Below, piece by piece: positions 45,401-51,765 of a DNA stretch of 64,000 bases (position 1 is the first letter of the stretch; the number at the start of each line of letters is the position of its first letter). Under the pieces are notes generated by a model that ran no database searches, was not told where the DNA came from, and saw only the letters and a program-made list of their open reading frames with translations. The position numbers were made by a program, and so were the translations under genes. Origin of the DNA: Xylophilus sp042867185 (GTDB taxonomy: Bacteria > Pseudomonadota > Gammaproteobacteria > Burkholderiales > Burkholderiaceae_C); assembly GCA_042867185.1 (NCBI GenBank), contig JBHZQV010000015.1, forward strand, positions 45,017 to 109,016, read 5' to 3'.

Positions 45401-46096
45401 GCGCAGGGCGGCGGCGCGGTCAACAGCCTGGTCAACACCGGGCGGGTGGCGGGCAGCCAGATCACCATCCTGGGCAACCAGGGCAACGCCAGCGGCGGCA
45501 CCCTGAACGGCGTGCGCAACGCGGGCACGATCGCCGGCAGCCAGATCGTGGTGATGGGCAACCAGGGCAGCGCCAGCGGCGGCGGTACCGTCAACAGCGT
45601 GCACAACCGCGGATCGGGCGCCATCACCGGATCGCAGATCGCGATCACCGGCAACCGCGGCACCGCGATGGGCGGCGGCACGGTCAACAGCGTGGACAAC
45701 CGCGGCGTGCTGACCGGCCGGGTGGTGATCGCCGGCAACCAGGGGATGGCCACCGGCGGCGGCACCGTCAACTCGCTGGTCAACCAGGGCGTCATGACCG
45801 GCGTCGTGGCGATCACCGGCAACCGCGGCGCGGCGATGCCGGGCGGAACCTCCAACTCGGTCATCAACCACGGTGTGCTGACCGGTGCGGTGGCGATCGT
45901 GGGCAACGCCACGGCGGCGGGCCCGGCCATGACATCCGGCAGCGTGCGCAACATGGGCGCGCTGGTGGGCGGGGCGGCCGTCACCGGCAACATTCCGTCG
46001 GTCGCCAATCCGGGCTACACGGTGCCCTTGCCCTCGACCGGCGTCGTGAACCAATCGGTAACGATTGTTCCCGGGTTCAACATTACAAACATGTAG
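42446..46096 (+). CDS. 1216-residue exported GN-x-A repeat protein
   Basis: The GTG start at 42446 is chosen because ggaga lies 5 bases upstream and a signal peptide follows (PFALKKTLPAMAILAGSTLA, cleavage near AQA). Zone 1 (~40-860) has roughly eighteen loose repeats of hydrophobic-x-hydrophobic-x-GN-x-A-x2-V then GG-x-A-x-ANS, spaced 35-60 residues. Zone 2 (~870-1170) has about eleven tight 28-29-residue repeats of the form GSQITILGNQGSASGGG, x, VNSV. Repeats predict stacked beta-arches or a beta-helix. Cys is absent. It is probably a secreted fibre, cap or anchor partner of the small repeat proteins and the CsgG-like pore. No beta-barrel autotransporter domain or two-partner signal is seen. 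Confidence 0.85.
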   Translation: MPFALKKTLPAMAILAGSTLAPLAQAQESVLNGLGWVTARPGSSVEASSVQSVGNRAPADVNASGAKASAALGIAGSVELISTAQANTAGISALTVTGSRILVLQNQAGGFVRAVGGAATANTVLLSGGAARRPFADSHITVTGNRADNVEAIGGKGTVLLGAGSLQLPGRATANGVLMDETDTRRTQVDNLSNQARGIASVGGAALANALTANRSTLEDLRITQSGNRASDLQAGGGSASAGWGWAARSELAGVSAGNAVAVAGSRVQGARIDQTGNTAEGSLAVGGSALANSVNLADYQGSALRQYRVVQSGNTARKVDAWGGTASVLKGALASSDNTAMALANTVSVRAGDLAGSTEQLLTGNTADTVQAAGGGAAANSIWLDDARTRNSRVTLAGNTARGVDTAGGQASIGGGVVGEFERRGRAVANSLVLDQQTALTDTPVVLTGNDSRGVRGHGGVAAAASVLATQGRIERGAVKLSGNRADGVSAEGYSGSVGAGLLFDSQQNAMALANSIGVFNSRSDARQLLVTGNTARQLSSQGGKVNANSISVESGEDGAPSSLSASVLMSGNTAVGISSGAGSTSGPGHVFSSESAARAAANAVVLNRGATADQASAMNLVGNRAEQVGATGGTALVNTLAAYRQARIVASPATVVGNRATDVQVGGNAQQVAGVGNARNGILAANALYMEGPEGVRLSNTPLTLSGNTASSLRADGGRINANALAINGAGSVDAATVTMAGNTARNVRSQGTETTVFGRAIEKNVGNAGANAVQLLGSLRAGSLQLLANTADRVSAEKGLALANSLATDEGSTTQGLQLMVAGNTARDVIARDGKTALANSVLNEGRIGGSALQMTGNTGSATTGSADALANSLRNGGGADFAGSNATVAGNQGAALQGGAVNSVDNAGRIGGAQITVAGNRGSASGKGRANGVDNGGSLNGSTVTVSGNNGTASGQGAANMVANSGTVTGSNITILGNQGSAQGGGAVNSLVNTGRVAGSQITILGNQGNASGGTLNGVRNAGTIAGSQIVVMGNQGSASGGGTVNSVHNRGSGAITGSQIAITGNRGTAMGGGTVNSVDNRGVLTGRVVIAGNQGMATGGGTVNSLVNQGVMTGVVAITGNRGAAMPGGTSNSVINHGVLTGAVAIVGNATAAGPAMTSGSVRNMGALVGGAAVTGNIPSVANPGYTVPLPSTGVVNQSVTIVPGFNITNM
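45105..45960 (+). repeat. Tandem ~84-87-bp coding repeats
   Basis: Direct repeats inside the large gene. The segment atc-acc-atc-ctg-ggc recurs at 45374 and 45461 (87 bases) and a variant at 45545 (84 bases), with gggcaaccagggc the most constant core. They are prone to copy-number change by recombination. Confidence 0.8.
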
Positions 46097-46157
46097 CGGC
46101 CAGGTGCCACGCGTGCCCGGCGGCACGGCTGCGACTTCACTCTCCACAGGAAAAGCC

Positions 46158-46613
46158 ATGCATTCCGCACCTTCGGTTTCTTCGCGCTCCCGCTCCCGTT
46201 TCCACCTGCTGCTCACGGCGGCCCTGGTGGTGCTGGGCACCGGCGCCAGCCATGCCCAGCTGGTCAACTACGGCGAGCAGCTCTCCAACTACAAGGATGT
46301 CCAGACCAGCGGGGTCAAGCTGATCGACGCTACCACGCCCGGCGTGACGGCCCGGGCCCGGGTGGCCCGCGCGCTGTCGCAGAACACGGTGGTCGACCAG
46401 TCCGCGCTGGTCCAGCCGGACGGCACGCTGAAGCTGCCCGACGACCAGAAGAACATCGTCATCCGCACCACGTACAACGACGTCACCCGCGCGGCCGACG
46501 GCACCCTGCGCATCGCCAGCCCCACCATCCAGGGCAACGTGTCCGGCAACGTCACGCTCTTCGTCGACGGCAAGGGCGTCGAGAACATCACCGTCCTCAA
46601 CAACGGCCGCTGA
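46158..46613 (+). CDS. Exported protein of the fibre locus, unknown function
   Basis: 151 residues: signal peptide (FHLLLTAALVVLGTGASHA, cleavage after HAQ), then a mature domain of ~115 residues (LVNYGEQLSNYKDVQTSG; IVIRTTYNDVTRAADGTLRI) ending GNVSGNVTLFVDGKGVENIT, then VLNNGR. The terminal Asn/Val-rich strand pattern recalls minor curlin or HfaA-like subunits, but I cannot assign a family. SD aggaaaa lies 4 bases before ATG 46158. It sits between the giant repeat gene and the CsgG-like gene, a position suiting a nucleator or chaperone. Confidence 0.75.
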   Translation: MHSAPSVSSRSRSRFHLLLTAALVVLGTGASHAQLVNYGEQLSNYKDVQTSGVKLIDATTPGVTARARVARALSQNTVVDQSALVQPDGTLKLPDDQKNIVIRTTYNDVTRAADGTLRIASPTIQGNVSGNVTLFVDGKGVENITVLNNGR

Positions 46614-46695
46614 GACCGGCCGAGGGGTGCGTGCCGCTGCGTCGGAGGCAGCGCGCCGTGCCGCGTCATCCATTCCAATAAGCGTCATAACAACA

Positions 46696-47892
46696 ATGGT
46701 TTTCTCCCTTTCGTTCCTCGGCCGCGCGACGGCCATGGTGTGCGCGGCCGCGGTGCTGGCCGGCTGCGCGACCACCCGCAATTCCCTCGACGATGCGCAG
46801 AAGCTGATGGCCGAGCGCGAAGCCGAGAAGCCGCTGCCCTCGGCCAACCTGAGCCAGTACGCACCGGCGCTGGCACGGCTGGGCCGCATGCTGGAGGTCT
46901 ACAAGGACGGCGATCCGGTCATCTACATGCAGACCCGCAGCATCCAGGACGCGACCAACCTCTCGCATCCGCTGGTCGGCGCGGAGATTCCGGGCGACAT
47001 CACCGAGATGGTCCGCACCGCGGTCAACCGCATCGGCGCACGGGTGATCTACGTGCCCTACCACCCCGACTACCTGGTGTCGCAGGCGCAGCTGGGGGCC
47101 AAGTTCGGCGTCACCATGCCCGACTTCCTGATCACCGGCGCACTGACCGAATTCGACCGGGCCATCTCCGGCGCGGGCCGCTCCAACAACGCGGCGATCG
47201 AATTCGGCCGGGGCAACGGCAACACCGCGCTGGGCTTCGACGCCAAGCGCACGGCCATCTTCTCGGCCCTGGCGCTCGACCTGAACCTGGTGAGTTTCAG
47301 CACCCAGCAGATGGTGCCCCGCGTCCAGGCCTCGAACGTGGTGAAGGTGCTCAACTTCAGTTCCGAGGACAACGCGAGCCTGGGTTTCTACGGCGACGCC
47401 TTCGGCTTCAAGCTGGAAGGCAAGTACCTGCAGGGCCGGCATTCGGCGATCCGCACGCTGGTGGACCTGAGCGTGATGGAGATCGTCGGCAAGGCGACCA
47501 ACACGCCGTACTGGCGCTGCATCCCCAACGGCCTGCCCGATCCGGTGGTGATCGACAACATGCGCGCCTCCTACGAAGCGCTGTCGCCCGAGCTGAAGCT
47601 GGGCCTGGTGCAGGTGATGCTGCGCAAATACGGCCAGCCCGTCAATGTGACCCAGCAGCTCGACGAGCCCACCAAGCAGGCGCTGCGGGCGGTGTATTCG
47701 CAGCGTTTCCCGGAGGTGGGCGACCAGGTGGACGTGCTGAGCTGGCAAGGCTTCGAGCCGCTGTTCTTCAACGTGCCGATGCCGTGGGATGCCGAACTGC
47801 AGCGCGCCGCGGCCGAGGCCGCGCGGCCGGTGCCGACGCTGGCCGCACCCGCGGTCGCACCGGTCAACGCGATGCCCGGAGGCCGGGCATGA
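46696..47892 (+). CDS. CsgG/HfaB-like outer-membrane lipoprotein, secretion pore candidate
   Basis: 398 residues. Signal peptide with lipobox LAGC (Cys23). Residues ~60-290 follow the CsgG plan: MVRTAVNRIGARVIYVPYH, then PDFLITGALTEFDRAI, a Gly-rich stretch (~176-190), DLNLVSFSTQQMVPRVQASN and AIRTLVDLSVMEIVGKATN, paralleling CsgG's MVEGSIIGYES ... LRVVNVSTGEILSSV ... LCLMSAIETGVI regions. An extra C-terminal domain of ~110 residues follows. CsgG and HfaB form ungated outer-membrane channels that export curlin or holdfast-anchor subunits. The homology is by eye and distant. It is coupled to the next gene by an ATGA overlap. Confidence 0.7.
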   Translation: MVFSLSFLGRATAMVCAAAVLAGCATTRNSLDDAQKLMAEREAEKPLPSANLSQYAPALARLGRMLEVYKDGDPVIYMQTRSIQDATNLSHPLVGAEIPGDITEMVRTAVNRIGARVIYVPYHPDYLVSQAQLGAKFGVTMPDFLITGALTEFDRAISGAGRSNNAAIEFGRGNGNTALGFDAKRTAIFSALALDLNLVSFSTQQMVPRVQASNVVKVLNFSSEDNASLGFYGDAFGFKLEGKYLQGRHSAIRTLVDLSVMEIVGKATNTPYWRCIPNGLPDPVVIDNMRASYEALSPELKLGLVQVMLRKYGQPVNVTQQLDEPTKQALRAVYSQRFPEVGDQVDVLSWQGFEPLFFNVPMPWDAELQRAAAEAARPVPTLAAPAVAPVNAMPGGRA

Positions 47893-48659
47893 GGCACCTG
47901 TTGCGTGGCATCGCGGTCGTGGCCTGCTGCAGCGCCGGCATCGCGCTGGCGCAGAGCGCGGTCATCGGCATTCCCGGCGGTGGCGGTGCTGCCGTGACGG
48001 GCGCGCCCGCGACCGGCGCACCCGCAGCCGCGGCCGCCACCGCGGCCGGCCAGGCGTCCAACGGCGCGCGGTATGTCGAGGCCTGCCAGCAGTCGATCGA
48101 GCGCGGTATCGGCGGGCTCGGCTGCCAGGGCTCGCTCTATTCGAACGAGATCAACCGGCTGAAGGAAGAGGCGCTGCGCACCAACAACCCGTCGCTGCTC
48201 ACGCTGCTGGGCGATGCGTACCAGAGCAACCGCTCTTCGGTGTCCGACATCGGCCAGGCCTACCGCTGGTACCTGCTGGGCGCGGTGCGCGGCGACCCCC
48301 GCGCGATGGAGCGGCTCACCTCCTTCTACAAGGACGGCCGTGGCGGCGTGGCGCAGGACAAGGTCAAGGCGCTCGGCTACTCGCGGCTGACGCAACGCCT
48401 CGCCATCCCCGGCTCGGTCTCGGCGCAGCAGGCGACCGATACGATCCGCTCGCTCGGCAGCGAGATGGCCGACGAGGAAATCGTGCTGGCGGAGCGTTTT
48501 GCCAGCGAGTTCGAAGACCGTCTGCGCGGCCGCGCCGGTGCCCGGGGCGATGGTGCCGGGCAGACACCCGCCACCGGCGCCGGCCTGCCCGGCGTGGGGG
48601 CCGCCGGCAATGGTGCGCCTTCCGCCGAGCGGACGGGCATCGTGCCGATCCGGCCGTGA
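47889..48659 (+). CDS. Exported Sel1/TPR-like protein
   Basis: 256 residues: signal peptide (LLRGIAVVACCSAGIALA), Gly/Ala/Pro-rich spacer, helical repeats (~70-180) with the Sel1-like segment GQAYRWYLLGAVRGDPRAME and YKDGRGGVAQDKVKALGYSR, then a Gly/Ala-rich tail. Sel1 repeats usually scaffold protein complexes. ATG 47889 overlaps the CsgG-like stop, so stoichiometric co-expression is likely. A periplasmic escort or assembly factor is a reasonable inference. Confidence 0.72.
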   Translation: MRHLLRGIAVVACCSAGIALAQSAVIGIPGGGGAAVTGAPATGAPAAAAATAAGQASNGARYVEACQQSIERGIGGLGCQGSLYSNEINRLKEEALRTNNPSLLTLLGDAYQSNRSSVSDIGQAYRWYLLGAVRGDPRAMERLTSFYKDGRGGVAQDKVKALGYSRLTQRLAIPGSVSAQQATDTIRSLGSEMADEEIVLAERFASEFEDRLRGRAGARGDGAGQTPATGAGLPGVGAAGNGAPSAERTGIVPIRP

Positions 48660-48696
48660 CCTGTGCCGTGGCCCTATCTTTCGACGAGGAACATCG

Positions 48697-49056
48697 ATGC
48701 GAAACCCATCTGACGGCCCTGTCTCCTGGCGCCATGTGGCCGGTGCCGGGCTGGCCTTGCTCGCACCGCTGGCCGGCGCCGGCACGACGGTGATCGAGCA
48801 GCCCGGCAGCGGCACCAACCGGATCGAGGTCACCGGCAACCGCGCGACGAACGTCCAGGCGTACTGTGCCGACGGTCGCACCGCGTCGGCGCCCGGCACC
48901 AACGTGAACAGCGTGAACATCGACGGCAGGTCGCTCCAGGGCAAGACGGTCATCGTGACCGGCCGCAACAGCCAGGACGTCCGCACCTCCACACAGGACT
49001 GCGATGCCCCCGCCGTACGGGGTGGGGGCAATGTCAACGGCGTCAACATCCGCTGA
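48697..49056 (+). CDS. Second small exported two-repeat protein with cysteines
   Basis: 119 residues: signal peptide (GLALLAPLAGAGT, cleavage near AGA), then two repeat units of the same kind as the 41995-42357 product. Unit 1 is TNRIEVTGNRATNVQAYCAD ... TNVNSVNIDG. Unit 2 is KTVIVTGRNSQDVRTSTQDC ... GNVNGVNIR. Each unit carries one Cys in its loop, which could form a disulfide, unlike the first protein. SD gagga lies 8 bases before ATG 48697. It is a likely minor fibre subunit or nucleator. Confidence 0.75.
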   Translation: MRNPSDGPVSWRHVAGAGLALLAPLAGAGTTVIEQPGSGTNRIEVTGNRATNVQAYCADGRTASAPGTNVNSVNIDGRSLQGKTVIVTGRNSQDVRTSTQDCDAPAVRGGGNVNGVNIR

Positions 49057-49131
49057 CGTGTACCCTGCGGCCGCGCGACACGCGATCCGCTGCAGGGCGA
49101 CCGTCCGCCACGCACCAGGGAAAGGAAATCC

Positions 49132-49749
49132 ATGCGCTCCACCATTTCATCGCCTTTGCGCGCCGGCGCCGGCGCCGCGCTGACCGCCGTGCTGGCCTTG
49201 GCGGCCGGCTGCTCCGACAAGGCGCCGGATGCCGCGGCGACACCGCCGGCGGCCCCGGTGGTCGCCGCCGTGCCGGCGGCGCCGCCTGCCGCTGCGGTCG
49301 TGCAGCCTGTCCAGGTTCCGTCGCAAGCCCCTGCGTCCAGTGCCCCGCCGGCCACTTCGCCGGCGGCCGTCCGGCATATCGCGGTCAATGTCCAGGGTGC
49401 TGCCGCTGCGGGCCTCACCGTGCGGGTCAAGGCGGTCGAGATGTCGGAGGATGCGACGCTGCTGACCATCAGCGCTTCGTTCTCCAGCCGGTTTGCCCAT
49501 GCCACCACCCTGGCGGGTACCGACACCTTCCTGCGCGACGCCGCCGGCAACCAGCTGATGCTGAAGCGGCCCGCCGACAACCAGCAGCTGATGATCCGCA
49601 GCAACGACACCATGGAAGGCAAGCTGGTGTTCCTGGGCAGCGTGCCCGCCGATGCCAAGGAGATCACGCTGGTCATCAACCAGGGCAACCAGCCGGACGA
49701 CATCACCGGCCCGGGGCTGACGATCAAGCTGCCTTTGTCGGGCGCATGA
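49132..49749 (+). CDS. Lipoprotein of the fibre locus
   Basis: 205 residues. Signal peptide with lipobox AAGC (Cys27), a Pro/Ala-rich linker (~30-85), and a C-terminal Ig-like beta domain (GLTVRVKAVEMSEDATLLTI; KEITLVINQGNQPDD; GLTIKLPLSGA) that resembles DUF4352-type surface domains. SD aaggaaa lies 5 bases upstream. The stop overlaps the OmpA-family start (ATGA). Function is unknown. Confidence 0.75.
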   Translation: MRSTISSPLRAGAGAALTAVLALAAGCSDKAPDAAATPPAAPVVAAVPAAPPAAAVVQPVQVPSQAPASSAPPATSPAAVRHIAVNVQGAAAAGLTVRVKAVEMSEDATLLTISASFSSRFAHATTLAGTDTFLRDAAGNQLMLKRPADNQQLMIRSNDTMEGKLVFLGSVPADAKEITLVINQGNQPDDITGPGLTIKLPLSGA

Positions 49750-50543
49750 CGCGGCGTTGCGCATCGAGGGTGGCAGTGCGGCTGCGCTGCCTGAAAGTGG
49801 CGGCGGCCATCGCCGCTGTCGGCGCGGCGACGCTGCCGGTCCAGGCGTTGACCGTCAGCCGGGTGGCCGGCAGCCTGCGCGACACGCCCAGCACGTTCGT
49901 CAAAGCGACGGCGCCCGACACGCGGTGGACGTCGGCCGGCACCGATGCCTCTGTCGGCGCGGCGGGTACCGACACGGGCCTGCGCCCGGTCCCCCAGCCG
50001 GGGGCGCTGCAGTCGCGCTCGCCCGACACGTCGTTCGGCACGGTGCAGGGCGCTTCGACCGAGTTCCGCGTCTTCCGCGAAGCCGAGGTGCCGCGCGAGC
50101 GGCTGCAGGTCACCCGCGAAGTGCTGGTCGCGTTGCAGGCCCGGGAGACGCCGCAGCAGGCCATCGTGGTCGACCTGCCGGCCGACGTGCTGTTCGACTT
50201 CGACAAGGCGACCCTGCGGCCCGATGCGGCGGACGCGTTGGCCAAGGCCGCCGAACTGCTGCGCAGCTACCCCGGCGCGCCGGTGCGGATCAACGGCCAT
50301 ACCGATGCCAAGGGCACCGACGGCTACAACGACGCGCTCTCGCTCAAGCGCGCCCAGACCGTCGCCGCGGCGCTTCAGCAGGGTCAGGCCCGAACCTTCG
50401 CCATCGAAGGCTTCGGCAAACGGCGGCCGGTGGCGCCCAACACCGCGGCCGACGGCCAGGACGACCCGGCAGGCCGCCAGCGCAACCGCCGGGTCGAGAT
50501 CGTGATCGAGCCGCTGGCCCCGCAGCCGGGCACCGCCCGCTGA
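49746..50543 (+). CDS. OmpA-family peptidoglycan-binding protein
   Basis: 265 residues: N-terminal signal sequence (VAAAIAAVGAATLPVQA), an unstructured region to ~130, and a C-terminal OmpA domain (~140-255) with VLFDFDKATLRPDAADAL, INGHTDAKGTDGYNDALSLK and the peptidoglycan-binding Arg region RQRNRRVEIVIE. There is no N-terminal barrel, so it is likely a periplasmic or lipid-free anchor linking the locus to the cell wall. It starts by ATGA overlap with the lipoprotein. Confidence 0.85.
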   Translation: MTRRCASRVAVRLRCLKVAAAIAAVGAATLPVQALTVSRVAGSLRDTPSTFVKATAPDTRWTSAGTDASVGAAGTDTGLRPVPQPGALQSRSPDTSFGTVQGASTEFRVFREAEVPRERLQVTREVLVALQARETPQQAIVVDLPADVLFDFDKATLRPDAADALAKAAELLRSYPGAPVRINGHTDAKGTDGYNDALSLKRAQTVAAALQQGQARTFAIEGFGKRRPVAPNTAADGQDDPAGRQRNRRVEIVIEPLAPQPGTAR

Positions 50544-50566
50544 ACCCATCGAGGAGACGAACCACC

Positions 50567-50836
50567 ATGGCCCTGATCCCATGTCCCGAATGCAAGCGCG
50601 AAGTCTCGACCCGCGCGATCGCCTGTCCCGCCTGCGGCTGTCCCATCGCCGAAGGGCGCGAGCGCGCCGCGGCCCCGTCAACGCGGCCGGTCGTGGACGC
50701 GGGCGTGCTGGGCAAGCTGGCCGCCGTGTTGGGCGCCTGGGTGGTCGCGCCGCACGTGGAGCGCACCATCGGCATCGTCGCGTTCTGCCTGATGGCGGCC
50801 TTCGTCGGCTATTTCCTGTTCTCGGGCGGACGCTGA
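50567..50836 (+). CDS. Small zinc-ribbon membrane protein
   Basis: 89 residues. An N-terminal double-Cys ribbon (CPECKREVSTRAIACPACGC; Cys-x2-Cys twice) and a C-terminal hydrophobic helix (IVAFCLMAAFVGYFLF). SD gaggag lies 10 bases before ATG 50567. It is the last gene of the operon, ahead of the terminator at 50852-50874. Similar small zinc-ribbon membrane proteins occur widely with no known role. Confidence 0.8.
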   Translation: MALIPCPECKREVSTRAIACPACGCPIAEGRERAAAPSTRPVVDAGVLGKLAAVLGAWVVAPHVERTIGIVAFCLMAAFVGYFLFSGGR

Positions 50837-50851
50837 CCGCCCGCCCATGCA

Positions 50852-50874
50852 AAAGGCCGGCAAAGCCGGCCTTT
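50852..50874. terminator. Terminator closing the fibre operon
   Basis: aaaggccggc-aaa-gccggccttt forms a 10-base perfect stem, 16 bases after the last stop, with A/T runs on both sides. It also lies just after the convergent superoxide dismutase gene. Confidence 0.88.
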
Positions 50875-50891
50875 AACTGTCGTGCGCTGCC

Positions 50892-51653
50892 TTAGCGGGC
50901 GACGGCGGCGAAGCGGCGGTTGACCTCGTTCCAGTTCACCACCTGCCACCAGGCGGTCAGGTAGTCTGCGCGGCGGTTGTTGTACTTGAGGTAGTAGGCG
51001 TGTTCCCAGACGTCGTTGCCCAGCAGCGGCGTGCCGCGCGTCTCGGCCACGTCCATCAGCGGGTTGTCCTGGTTGGGGGTCGAGGTGACGGCCAGCTTGC
51101 CGTCCTTCATCACCAGCCACACCCAGCCCGAGCCGAAACGGCCCGCACCGGCCCGGTTGAACTCCTGCTGGAACTGCGCGAGCGAACCGAAGTCGGTCGC
51201 GATGCGGGCGGCCAGCGCCGGCGACGGCGATCCGCCCTGGCCCACCGGTGCCATGCTGGCCCAGAAGAAGGTGTGGTTCCACACACCGCCGGCGTTGTTG
51301 CGCACCAGCGCCGGGTAGCGGGAGACGTTGGCCAGCACCTGCTCGATGGACGAACGGGCCAGCTCGGGATTGGTGGCGGCAGCGCCGTTGAGCGCGTCGA
51401 AGTACGCCTTGTGGTGGCGGCCGTAGTGGATCTCCATCGTCGCGCGGTCGATCACCGGCTCCAGCGCGTCGGGCGCATAGGGCAGCGGCGCCTGGCGGAA
51501 GACCTGGGCGGCCGCGGGGCCGGGTGGCGGGGGCACCGGAGCCGCCATGGGCGCCTGCGCCATCGGGGCAGCGGTGGTCGGGGCGACGGGGGTGGTCTGG
51601 GCGCAGGCGGTCAGCAGCGCGGCGGCAGCGGCGAGTACGGCGGTCTTGTACAT
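50892..51653 (-). CDS. Fe/Mn superoxide dismutase with lipoprotein signal
   Basis: 253 residues. The C-terminal ~200 residues are a Fe/Mn superoxide dismutase: MEIHYGRHHKAYFDALN and WNHTFFWASMAP carry two His ligands, and DVWEHAYYLKYNNRRADYL carries the Asp and His ligands. It converts superoxide to peroxide and oxygen. The first ~50 residues are unusual: a signal peptide with lipobox LTAC (Cys17) and an Ala/Pro/Met-rich linker, predicting an envelope-anchored enzyme rather than the cytosolic SodB. Metal choice cannot be told by eye. SD aaggaa lies 7 bases upstream. It is downstream of eptA on the same strand. Confidence 0.9.
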   Translation of the reverse strand: MYKTAVLAAAAALLTACAQTTPVAPTTAAPMAQAPMAAPVPPPPGPAAAQVFRQAPLPYAPDALEPVIDRATMEIHYGRHHKAYFDALNGAAATNPELARSSIEQVLANVSRYPALVRNNAGGVWNHTFFWASMAPVGQGGSPSPALAARIATDFGSLAQFQQEFNRAGAGRFGSGWVWLVMKDGKLAVTSTPNQDNPLMDVAETRGTPLLGNDVWEHAYYLKYNNRRADYLTAWWQVVNWNEVNRRFAAVAR

Positions 51654-51765
51654 GTTTGCGGTTCCTTTGAAGGGTAGACGCGCATTGTGGGCGCGCCGCC
51701 ACTATAGCGACCGGGTCGATGTCCGCTGGCCGTGTCGGCCAAGGCGCCGGATCTGGCTTTTTCGT

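Noticed and set aside
45105..45960. Regularly spaced repeats that could suggest a CRISPR array
   Set aside because: The repeats are imperfect, in frame, 84-87 bases long and encode protein repeats; there are no unique spacers and no cas genes.
42446..46096. Classical autotransporter or two-partner-secretion exoprotein
   Set aside because: No C-terminal barrel, no TPS signal and no TpsB partner; a CsgG-like pore is encoded instead.
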